From: JAHRAH01 sp051009015
GTDB taxonomy: Bacteria > Pseudomonadota > Gammaproteobacteria > Tethybacterales > Persebacteraceae
DNA: 5,122 nucleotides
Assembly (NCBI GenBank): GCA_051009015.1
Contig: JBPCWZ010000096.1
Span: 1-5,122, forward strand
Direction: 5' to 3'
Below are positions 1 through 5,122 of the stretch, piece by piece. Within the stretch, counting starts at the first letter, position 1. Every line of letters begins with the position of its first letter. Both the position numbers and the translations under genes were made by a program. The notes beneath the pieces are model-generated. The model worked only from the letters and a program-made list of their open reading frames with translations. It was not told the DNA's origin and did no database searches.

Positions 1-581
1 TCGCTTTTCACTTCCGCCCCGATGGAATAGCGGACAAAATCGCCGTGTTTGTGATTTTCGTAGTCGGCAAAGGCATTTGCGCCGAAAAGGGCGTTGTTGT
101 TTATGAAGCGGTAGAAAAGTCCGGCATTTGCCCCGCCGTCAATATCCTGCCCGCCAAAAGCGCGAAGTTGCCAGCCAAAGGCGCGGGTATCCGTTTCGGC
201 AAAAGCGCCGATGAAGTTTATGCCGAGATTCCCGCTTCTGCCGCCTACGCCGGTTTGCAGTTGCACATCCGCCTTTTTGACGGCGGCGAAGTTGTCGGTA
301 ATGGCGTTTTCCGCCTGTGTCGCCAATGTGCTGTCAATCGCCGAAAAAAGCCGCGCCTGTTGTTGTTTGTAATAATCGGCAAAGCCGCCGCTTTCCGCCG
401 GGTGAGAAATGGACGATGGCGGAAGTTGTTGCGCCGATGTCTTACCGGCAAAAGTGCAAAAACCGCCGAGGATTATGACAAAAGCGGCAAAAGCCGTTTT
501 TGCAAAGGTCTCAGCCGTGCGCCGTGCGCCGTGCGCCGTGCGCCGTGCGATGATAAATTCGGCTTGTTTGTTGTGGTTCAT
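1..581 (-). CDS. Inverse autotransporter (intimin/invasin-type) surface protein, N-terminal part, runs off left edge
   Basis: The frame is open from ATG at 581 to the window edge (193 codons plus 2 nt), so the 3' part is missing. The start is chosen because AAGGA at 587-591 sits 5 nt upstream; in-frame ATGs at 587, 596 and further up are alternatives. Residues 12-23 come from a heptanucleotide repeat. Residues about 20-50 look like a signal peptide: an Arg-rich n-region, a hydrophobic core (FAAFVIILGG and onward), and a likely cut after KTSA before QQ. Residues about 105-193 resemble the inverse-autotransporter beta-barrel domain (PF11924 type), with repeated Gly/aromatic strands such as NAGLFYRFINNNALFGANAF, then ADYE and YSIGAEVKS. 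In this family the barrel sits in the outer membrane and exports a C-terminal passenger, often an adhesin. The passenger is outside the window, so its role is unknown. There is no internal Met within residues 2-193. Confidence 0.82.
   Translation of the reverse strand, partial: MNHNKQAEFIIARRTAHGARRTAETFAKTAFAAFVIILGGFCTFAGKTSAQQLPPSSISHPAESGGFADYYKQQQARLFSAIDSTLATQAENAITDNFAAVKKADVQLQTGVGGRSGNLGINFIGAFAETDTRAFGWQLRAFGGQDIDGGANAGLFYRFINNNALFGANAFADYENHKHGDFVRYSIGAEVKS
514..548 (-). repeat. Heptanucleotide tandem repeat, 5 perfect copies, inside the adhesin-like CDS
   Basis: Five uninterrupted copies of GCCGTGC on the plus strand (GCACGGC on the coding minus strand) fill 35 bp. The tract starts exactly at codon 12 of the inverse autotransporter. 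With five units the frame continues into the signal peptide. With six units the next codon is TGA. With four units the new frame meets TAA 14 codons after the last whole repeat codon. Only unit numbers differing by three keep the gene open. Short non-triplet repeats in surface-protein genes are a known phase-variation mechanism; actual variation here is inferred. Confidence 0.9.
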
Positions 582-586
582 ATCCA

Positions 587-591
587 TCCTT
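587..591 (-). promoter_or_regulatory. Shine-Dalgarno site of the inverse autotransporter
   Basis: AAGGA on the minus strand lies 5 nt before the ATG at 581. It decides the start among several in-frame ATGs (581, 587, 596 and one overlapping the -10 box). The one overlapping the -10 box would lie upstream of the predicted transcription start. Confidence 0.65.
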
Positions 592-618
592 GTCATTGCC
601 AAAACTTCAACTTCCGGC

Positions 619-646
619 ATTATACACAAAAAACTACCCGTGTCAA
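619..646 (-). promoter_or_regulatory. Consensus sigma-70 promoter of the inverse autotransporter
   Basis: On the minus strand TTGACA (646-641) and TATAAT (624-619) both match the sigma-70 consensus exactly, with a 16-bp spacer. Transcription would start near 612, giving a leader of about 30 nt before the ATG at 581. It lies in the 122-bp gap after comF, so the surface-protein gene need not depend on comF transcription. Confidence 0.8.
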
Positions 647-658
647 GTGCTTTTGCAC
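647..658. repeat. Short inverted repeat abutting the -35 box
   Basis: GTGC-TTTT-GCAC is a 4-bp-arm inverted repeat immediately upstream of the TTGACA box. It could be part of an operator or be chance; the arms are short. It is not followed by a T-tract on the minus strand, so it is not a convincing comF terminator. Confidence 0.25.
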
Positions 659-675
659 ATTTTCGCCATTTTCGC
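658..675. repeat. Tandem 9-mer, two copies, between comF and the surface-protein promoter
   Basis: CATTTTCGC is present twice in direct succession on the plus strand, in the AT-richer gap after comF. It may be chance in a T-rich tract, and no function is assigned. Confidence 0.4.
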
Positions 676-703
676 CCGTTTTGTCATTTTGCTGTTTTGC
701 CGG

Positions 704-1396
704 TCAGGTGCGGGCGGCTACTATGTTGGTTACGGTTGTTGCGCCCGCGCTTTTCAGGGTTTTGGCTATTTCGTTCAGGGTTGCGCCGGTGGTCATTACA
801 TCATCTACGATAACAATGCTTTTGCCGCTCACGCCCGCCGCGACAAATGCGCCGCGGACATTTTGACGGCGGGCTTTTGCGCCAGTCATCAATGATTGAT
901 GCGGGGTGTCGGTAATCCTTTTGATGGATGCCGCCGTTGTTGTTTTTGCCATTGTGCCGGCTTTTGCTTGTTGGCTTGCGGGGGGTGTCATCGCGCGCAG
1001 AAGTTCTTGCGATTGATTAAAACCGCGCCATTTCTCGCGGTTTGGATGCAAAGGCACCGGCAAAACAACATCCGCCACCGGCAACGGCGGCAAAAAAGCC
1101 GCCAATGCCCCGGCGAGTTGCCATCCGCCGCCAAACTTGAAACGGCGCAGCAGCATATCAAGCGGGAAAGCATAAGGATACAGGGATTTGGTGGCGTCAA
1201 AATGCGGCGGGGATTTCAGGCATGCGCCGCAAAGCGCGCTTTCGGCGACATCGGCGGCGCATTGTCGGCATTTGGATTGGCGGCGGAGTTTGCAAATGTC
1301 GGCTATGCATGGCGCGCACAAACCCGCCCCCGCCGCCCGGCACAAAACACAAGCCCCCGGCAAAAGCGGGAAGTCAAAAGACGGCAAATGTATCAT
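704..1396 (-). CDS. comF: ComF family double zinc ribbon / phosphoribosyltransferase-like protein
   Basis: A 230-residue protein, near the usual ComF length. The N-terminus has four Cys pairs (C16/C19, C27/C30, C43/C46, C56/C59), the double zinc ribbon expected of the family. The phosphoribosyltransferase-type domain follows, with the conserved PLHPNREKWRGFNQSQELL stretch in the middle and a PRPP-binding loop VIVDDVMTTGATL at about 195-207. In competent bacteria ComF homologues are cytoplasmic proteins needed for DNA uptake or processing of incoming DNA; many non-competent species also carry one, sometimes near biotin genes, and the reaction is unsettled. The ATG at 1396 has no clear Shine-Dalgarno site, but the first Cys pair at residue 16 and the absence of another early Met support it. 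It is divergent from the transporter gene. No other competence gene is in the window. Confidence 0.92.
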   Translation of the reverse strand: MIHLPSFDFPLLPGACVLCRAAGAGLCAPCIADICKLRRQSKCRQCAADVAESALCGACLKSPPHFDATKSLYPYAFPLDMLLRRFKFGGGWQLAGALAAFLPPLPVADVVLPVPLHPNREKWRGFNQSQELLRAMTPPASQQAKAGTMAKTTTAASIKRITDTPHQSLMTGAKARRQNVRGAFVAAGVSGKSIVIVDDVMTTGATLNEIAKTLKSAGATTVTNIVAART

Positions 1397-1425
1397 AAAA
1401 AACGCGGGGCAAAAAAAAGTATGCC

Positions 1426-1431
1426 ATTATA
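1426..1431 (-). promoter_or_regulatory. comF: Candidate -10 box for comF
   Basis: A perfect TATAAT on the minus strand lies about 30 nt before the comF ATG and would give a leader of roughly 23 nt. No good -35 hexamer is found 16-18 bp upstream, so the promoter would be weak or activator-dependent. Confidence is limited for that reason. Confidence 0.4.
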
Positions 1432-1500
1432 CGGCGCAAATATTTTTGCCTGCATTAGAATCTTCCTTGTCCGCCATCCGCCCGCACAAACAAAACCGCA

Positions 1501-2847
1501 ATGCTGCAACAACTCGCCGGGTTTGCCGCCCTGTTTATGACGACGGCGTTGCTGTCGCTCGGGCAGGGGGCGGTTACTTCGCTGACCATCCAAAAAGGCG
1601 CGCTGTTCGGCTTTTCGGACACTTTTTTGGGGCTGGTCATATCGGTCGGCTATGCCGGTTTTTTTGTCGGCATCTATCTGATGCGCTATTTGCTGCGGCG
1701 GGTTTCCTACATTCGCGCCTTTGCCGTGTGTGCGGCGGCGTTGGGGGTTTTTGCTTTGGCAATGCCGGTTTTTGCCGTGCCCGGGGGGTGGCTGGTGTTG
1801 CGATTTTTGTATGGCTTGTTTTTTTCGGCGGCGACGGTAACCTGCGAGGGTTGGGTCAATAGCAAAGTCGGGCGCGGCGAGCGCAGCCGCGTTTTGGGCA
1901 TGTATATGACCGTCAACTATCTGGCTTATGGAATGAGTCAATATGCGCTTTTGATAGAGCAGCCGTCCGTGGCTTTTTCGGCTTCGGCGGCTTGTCTTAT
2001 GTTGTCGCTTATTCCGGTTTGCCTGACGCGTTTTGCCGAGCCGCAATACGCATCGGCAAGCGCGGGCGGCGGCAAACCCCTGTCGCTGATGGATGTCTAT
2101 CGCATCGCCCCGGTCGCTTTTGTCGGGCAGTTTGGAATGGGTATCACAACCAGCGCGGGCTGGCTTTTTGTCCGCTATGTGGAATCTCTGCCGCTTTCGG
2201 AAGGCGGCGTGGCATTGATGGCGGCTTTGTTTTTTTCAAGCGGCTTTGTTTTGCAAGTGCCGGTCGGCTGGCTTTCCGACCGCGCGCGCGACAGGCGGGA
2301 TGTCATAAGTGCCGCCGCCGGTATTTCGGCGATAGTGTCATTCATTTTATTTTTCGGCAACTATCTGCCTTTTTACTTGCTGGCGACTTTGCTGTTGGTT
2401 TTCGGCTCGGTATCGCCGACTTTGTTTGCGCTCAATATCGCCTACGGGCAGGATTTTGCCCCGCGGGAAAAGGCGGCGGAATATAGCGGCGGCTTGTTTC
2501 AATCGTATTCCGCCGGGGCGCTGATAGGTCCGGTTGCCGCGGGGGCGTTGATGGAGTTGTTTTCTCCGGCGTGGTTGTTTTTGATGATGGCGGTTGTGCT
2601 GATAATAATGACCGCAAGCGCGGCGACTGCGCGGCTGATGCCGAAGATAAGACCGGCAAAAACCGAACAACACCGAATCCAAACCCCGATGCAACTTTCC
2701 GGCGAGGGCGAAGTGTATAGTGTCGCCGACATTGGGCCTCAACTTCCCGATGATGCCGAAAATGCCGAAGAAGAAAGCGGCGCGGAAAATGACGGCGGCG
2801 AAAATGATGATAATGACAACAAAAGCGAAAGCGGCGAAGGGCGGTAG
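1501..2847 (+). CDS. Major facilitator superfamily transporter, YcaD-like, with acidic C-terminal tail
   Basis: A 448-residue inner-membrane protein. Hydrophobic segments are spread over residues about 5-375 in two six-helix halves, with a hydrophilic central loop at about 178-198. The loop after helix 2 has LMRYLLRRVSYIRAFA, and the equivalent loop in the second half has GWLSDRARDRRDVI, the degenerate and good copies of the MFS loop motif. CEGWVNSKVGRGERSR followed by a YMTVNY helix resembles YcaD-type carriers (ESW/N-rich loop then YM). The substrate cannot be told from sequence. Residues about 381-448 form a polar tail, strongly acidic from about 403 (Asp, Glu, Asn, Gly rich), which is unusual for this family. 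The ATG at 1501 is the first start after an in-frame stop at 1456. No clear Shine-Dalgarno site is seen. It is the first gene of a probable operon with ubiE and gshA. Confidence 0.88.
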   Translation: MLQQLAGFAALFMTTALLSLGQGAVTSLTIQKGALFGFSDTFLGLVISVGYAGFFVGIYLMRYLLRRVSYIRAFAVCAAALGVFALAMPVFAVPGGWLVLRFLYGLFFSAATVTCEGWVNSKVGRGERSRVLGMYMTVNYLAYGMSQYALLIEQPSVAFSASAACLMLSLIPVCLTRFAEPQYASASAGGGKPLSLMDVYRIAPVAFVGQFGMGITTSAGWLFVRYVESLPLSEGGVALMAALFFSSGFVLQVPVGWLSDRARDRRDVISAAAGISAIVSFILFFGNYLPFYLLATLLLVFGSVSPTLFALNIAYGQDFAPREKAAEYSGGLFQSYSAGALIGPVAAGALMELFSPAWLFLMMAVVLIIMTASAATARLMPKIRPAKTEQHRIQTPMQLSGEGEVYSVADIGPQLPDDAENAEEESGAENDGGENDDNDNKSESGEGR

Positions 2848-2853
2848 GCGGTT

Positions 2854-3555
2854 ATGAAAGCGGCGGATAAAACGATGGTTGGCGAAGTGTTTGACCGCGC
2901 CGCGCCGCATTACGACCGGATGAATGATGTTTTGTCCGCCGGCGCGCATCGCTATTGGAAGCGTCTGGCGGCGAGAATGCTTGCCGTGCGGCGCGGAATG
3001 CGGGTTTTGGATATGGCTGGCGGCAGCGGCGATATGGCAAAGTTGTTTGTTGATGATGCCGGTGCGGGCGGTGCGGTTGTGCTTGCCGATATCAACAGGG
3101 CGATGTTGCAAATCGGGCGGCGGCGGTGCGGCGGCGAAGTTGCTTTTTGCCATTGCGATGCCGAAAAGTTGCCTTTTGCCGACGGCGCTTTTGACCGCGC
3201 GGCGATGGCTTTTGGCTTGCGAAATATCCATAACCGCGCCGCCGCGCTTGCGGAAATGCATCGCGTGCTTGCCGTTGGCGGCAAGATGTTGCTGTTGGAG
3301 TTTTCGCCGCCTCCCATAACGGGCGGCATTGTCGCATCGGCGCAGCGGTTTTATTTGCGCCGTGTTTTGCCTTTTGCCGGCAGGGCGTTGTTTGGCGATG
3401 CGGAGAGTTATCGCTATTTGGGCGATTCCATTATGGCTTTTTTGCCGCCGCCGGTTTTGGCGAAGATGGTGCGGGCGGCGGGTTTTGACCGCCCCAAAAT
3501 GTTGCCGCTTGCCGCCGGAGCGGTGCAAATCACAACCGCATGGAAATTGAAATGA
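2854..3555 (+). CDS. ubiE: Ubiquinone/menaquinone biosynthesis C-methyltransferase UbiE
   Basis: A 233-residue class I SAM-dependent methyltransferase. UbiE C-methylates 2-polyprenyl-6-methoxy-1,4-benzoquinol in ubiquinone synthesis, and demethylmenaquinol where menaquinone is made. Visible family features are FDRAAPHYDRMNDVLSAG at 13-30; SAM motif I VLDMAGGSGDMA at 51-62; acidic D79 after the second strand; DAEKLPFADGAFD at 102-114; the UbiE signature FGLRNIHNR at 120-128 with EMHRVL and GGKMLLLEFS at 142-151; and YRYLGDSI at 186-193. It is slightly shorter than the usual 240-255 residues but ends with a normal family C-terminus. It starts 6 nt after the transporter stop, with AGG at 2846-2848 as a weak Shine-Dalgarno site, and overlaps gshA by ATGA. 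Whether the cell makes ubiquinone, menaquinone or both cannot be read from this window. Confidence 0.94.
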   Translation: MKAADKTMVGEVFDRAAPHYDRMNDVLSAGAHRYWKRLAARMLAVRRGMRVLDMAGGSGDMAKLFVDDAGAGGAVVLADINRAMLQIGRRRCGGEVAFCHCDAEKLPFADGAFDRAAMAFGLRNIHNRAAALAEMHRVLAVGGKMLLLEFSPPPITGGIVASAQRFYLRRVLPFAGRALFGDAESYRYLGDSIMAFLPPPVLAKMVRAAGFDRPKMLPLAAGAVQITTAWKLK

Positions 3556-4784
3556 GCGGATTAAAACACCTTTCGGCGGCGGTATCGCACAAGTTTGCCG
3601 CAGTTGAAGAATGGCTGCGCGCCGCCTTTGCCGATGCGCCGCCGCCGTTTTATGCCTCAACCGATTTGCGCAACAACGGCAACAAGATAGCACCGGTGGA
3701 TACCAATCTTTTCCCCGGCGGTTTTAATAACCTGCCGCCCTCGTGTTATCCGCTGGCGGCGGAGTTGCTGTCTCAGCAAATGTCCGGCTTGTGTCCGGGG
3801 ATGAAATCGGTTTTGCTGGTGCCGGAAAAACACACCCGCAACCCCGCCTATTCCGACAATGTCGCGGTGCTAAAACACCTGCTGGAACTGGCGGGCATTC
3901 GCACATGTCTGGGGGCGGATTCTCCCGAAGCGGTGGTAATGACGACAAGCGACGGGCGAAATCTGGAACTGCCGCCGATACAAACGGATGAAGACAACCG
4001 CCCGCACTGCGGCGATTTTTATCCGTGCGCGGTTTTGTTGAACAATGATTTGTCATCCGGCATGCCGCCGGTTTTGGCAAATGCGCCGATTCCGGTAATG
4101 CCGCCCGCGGCGATGGGCTGGCAAAGGCGGCGCAAGTCGGGGCATTTTCATCACTACCGCCGCGCCGCCGAACAACTTGCCGGGGTATTGGATATTGACC
4201 CCTATCTGTTGTCGGCGGATTTTGCGGTTTGCGCCGATGTGGATTTTCACCGCCGCGAGGGAATGGAATGTTTGGCGGCGTCGGTTGACGAAACGCTGGC
4301 GCAAATAAAAATCAAATACCGCGAACACGGCATTATGGATTCTCCTTTTGTCGTGCTTAAGGACAATGCCGGAACTTACGGAATGGGCGTGATGACGGTA
4401 TCATCGGCGGCGGAAGTTTTTGCCGCCAACCGCAAAACGCGCAATAAGATGTCGGTCGGCAAAGGCGGCGCGCAAATCCGCGAGATATTGATACAAGAAG
4501 GCGTAGCGACCATTGACAAGATAGGCGGCGCGGCGGCGGAGCCGGTAGTTTATGCAATAGGCGGCGCGGCGGCGGGCGGCTTTTGGCGCATCAACAAAAC
4601 CCGCGGCGCAAGCGAAAACCTGAACAGCCGCGGAATGCACTTTACGCCTTTCGCCGGTTCATTTGCGCCGTCCAAAGCACAGGGGGATATGAAAACACAA
4701 GGGAGTTTGCATTATCTTTACGGCGTCATAGCCCGCCTGTCCAACCTCGCCGCCGCCCGCGAAACCGCCGCCGCCGGTAATTAA
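3552..4784 (+). CDS. gshA: Glutamate-cysteine ligase, proteobacterial (Acidithiobacillus-type, PF08886-like)
   Basis: A 410-residue cytosolic enzyme for the first step of glutathione synthesis: ATP-dependent joining of L-glutamate and L-cysteine to gamma-glutamylcysteine. It belongs to a family not homologous to E. coli GshA. Recognised blocks are PPFYASTDLRNNGNKIAPVD then TNLFPGGFNNL at 31-61, FVVLKDNAGTYGMGVM at 266-281, and AEPVVYAIGGAAAGGFWRIN at about 329-348 followed by a RGASENLNSRGMHFTP block. The length is near the family norm. The start chosen is ATG at 3552, overlapping the ubiE stop as ATGA, with GGAAA at 3542-3546 at good spacing. The ATG at 3540 adds four residues and has no Shine-Dalgarno site. 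Translational coupling to ubiE is likely. No gshB (second step) follows in the window. Confidence 0.9.
   Translation: MSGLKHLSAAVSHKFAAVEEWLRAAFADAPPPFYASTDLRNNGNKIAPVDTNLFPGGFNNLPPSCYPLAAELLSQQMSGLCPGMKSVLLVPEKHTRNPAYSDNVAVLKHLLELAGIRTCLGADSPEAVVMTTSDGRNLELPPIQTDEDNRPHCGDFYPCAVLLNNDLSSGMPPVLANAPIPVMPPAAMGWQRRRKSGHFHHYRRAAEQLAGVLDIDPYLLSADFAVCADVDFHRREGMECLAASVDETLAQIKIKYREHGIMDSPFVVLKDNAGTYGMGVMTVSSAAEVFAANRKTRNKMSVGKGGAQIREILIQEGVATIDKIGGAAAEPVVYAIGGAAAGGFWRINKTRGASENLNSRGMHFTPFAGSFAPSKAQGDMKTQGSLHYLYGVIARLSNLAAARETAAAGN
4521..4575 (+). repeat. gshA: In-frame direct repeat inside gshA (two 19-bp copies)
   Basis: An identical 19-bp segment occurs at 4521-4539 and 4557-4575, offset by 36 bp (12 codons). 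Both copies encode IGGAAA (residues 324-329 and 336-341), flanking EPVVYA. It may reflect a small slippage or gene-conversion event, or simply Gly/Ala codon bias. Confidence 0.7.
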
Positions 4785-4802
4785 TCATCATTCCCGCAAA
4801 AA

Positions 4803-4826
4803 AAGCCCCGTCATAAGCCCCGTCAT
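4803..4826. repeat. Tandem 12-mer, two perfect copies, downstream of gshA
   Basis: AAGCCCCGTCAT occurs twice in immediate succession. The second copy runs into the dRS3-like palindrome (the final AT overlaps its ATTCCC arm). TCATTCCCGC is also present at 4788-4797, so pieces of the same repeat family seem stacked between the two convergent genes. Confidence 0.7.
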
Positions 4827-4844
4827 TCCCGCGCAGACGGGAAT
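4825..4844. repeat. dRS3-like dispersed palindrome ATTCCC-N8-GGGAAT
   Basis: The 20 bp fit the pattern ATTCCC, eight bases, GGGAAT. The stem extends to ATTCCCG/CGGGAAT (7 bp) with a 6-nt loop. The same pattern is the Neisseria dRS3 unit, and similar GTCATTCCCGC-type repeats occur in other proteobacteria. It lies between convergent genes and could act as a transcription-ending hairpin in both directions, but no T-tract follows, so factor-independent termination is unproven. Confidence 0.7.
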
Positions 4845-4883
4845 CCATCGCCGCCCCCGTTTTCACGAGGGCTTCGCGGCGGA

Positions 4884-5122
4884 TTATGATGTCGCGCCTT
4901 TTCGGGGGCGTTTGTGGGTTTTGGTTTGGGTGCTTTTGGGAATGTCGGCGGGGGTTTTGACCGGACGCAGGGTTTTGTCGTCCTCGGCGCGGAAGACCTT
5001 CATATTCAGTTTCAGCGCCTCTTCCACCGCGCCCTTTTTTGCCTTTTGGTATATCAGCACACCCCGCACCTCTTTGCCTTTGGCAAGAAGGTGATAGCGG
5101 GAGCGCTTGAACAACTCCATCC
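4884..5122 (-). CDS. Unidentified basic protein, C-terminal part entering from right edge
   Basis: The frame is open from the right edge to a stop at 4884-4886. An ATG at 5118-5120 would give 78 residues, but only two bases lie before it, so the true start may be outside the window. The protein is Lys/Arg-rich throughout. VRGVLIYQKAKKGAVEEAL followed by KLNMKVFRAED (about residues 18-48) has the shape of a beta strand, an alpha helix and a short strand. This is reminiscent of the C-terminal end of some PD-(D/E)XK nuclease-like domains (VRGVLI, then helix, then G-x-x-V-F/Y); that is only a resemblance. The last 25 residues are polar and basic, with TKTHKRPRKG, probably disordered and possibly nucleic-acid binding. 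It is convergent with gshA. No family was recognised with confidence. Confidence 0.5.
   Translation of the reverse strand, partial: MELFKRSRYHLLAKGKEVRGVLIYQKAKKGAVEEALKLNMKVFRAEDDKTLRPVKTPADIPKSTQTKTHKRPRKGATS

Noticed and set aside
514..548. Heptamer tract as a CRISPR-like or iteron array
   Set aside because: The units are contiguous 7-mers without spacers and lie within a coding frame, so it is a simple sequence repeat.
45..866. Plus-strand frame of 273 codons across the surface-protein gene and the end of comF
   Set aside because: It is antisense to the inverse autotransporter and crosses its promoter. The protein has no coherent domain or signal, and the minus strand explains the region better.
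896..1540. Plus-strand frame opposite comF (214 codons)
   Set aside because: ComF on the minus strand has all Cys pairs and the PRPP loop. The plus frame is Arg/Cys-rich with no recognisable domain and runs through the divergent promoter region.
3540..3551. Earlier gshA start at 3540
   Set aside because: It lacks a Shine-Dalgarno site. The ATG at 3552 has GGAAA at good spacing and forms the usual ATGA overlap with ubiE.
2347..3693. A long open frame of 448 codons on the minus strand, opposite the transporter end and all of ubiE
   Set aside because: It is antisense to two clear gene families. Its translation is a low-complexity His/Arg/Gln-rich product typical of a GC-rich shadow frame.
4849..4882. 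CGCCGC / GCGGCG arms as a terminator hairpin for the right-edge gene
   Set aside because: The loop is about 21 nt, the arms are only 6 bp of simple GC triplets common here, and no T-tract follows on the minus strand.

Overview
The window looks like a piece of chromosome from a Gram-negative proteobacterium, probably gamma or beta. It is GC-rich by eye, with heavy use of GCC, GGC and GCG codons; GC content was not computed. The lineage clues are a UbiE quinone methyltransferase, an Acidithiobacillus-type glutamate-cysteine ligase (PF08886 type), an outer-membrane inverse autotransporter, and a palindrome with the pattern of the Neisseria dRS3 repeat. Genus cannot be set from this sequence.

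Left part, minus strand (1 to about 1430). A ComF-family phosphoribosyltransferase (704-1396) is followed downstream by the 5' part of an inverse-autotransporter (intimin/invasin-type) surface protein. That gene starts at 581 and runs off the left edge. It has its own promoter with perfect TTGACA and TATAAT boxes and a short leader with a Shine-Dalgarno site. Its n-terminal coding region contains five perfect tandem copies of a 7-bp unit (514-548). Seven is not a multiple of three, so gain or loss of one unit puts the gene out of frame and leads to an early stop. This makes it a good candidate for a phase-variable surface protein and is the most interesting feature of the window.

Middle and right part, plus strand (1501-4784). 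Three closely packed genes form a probable operon: a 12-TM major facilitator transporter of the YcaD-like type with an unusual acidic C-terminal tail, then ubiE (6-bp gap), then gshA (4-bp ATGA overlap). UbiE serves respiratory quinone synthesis and GshA makes gamma-glutamylcysteine for glutathione. The transporter substrate is unknown. A 104-bp divergent intergenic region (1397-1500) separates this group from comF.

Right end. A 99-bp intergenic stretch (4785-4883) lies between convergent genes. It holds a tandem 12-mer and the dRS3-like palindrome. The minus-strand reading frame at 4884-5122 is the C-terminal part, or possibly all, of an unidentified very basic protein that enters from the right edge. 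No tRNA, rRNA, CRISPR array, insertion sequence or riboswitch was recognised.
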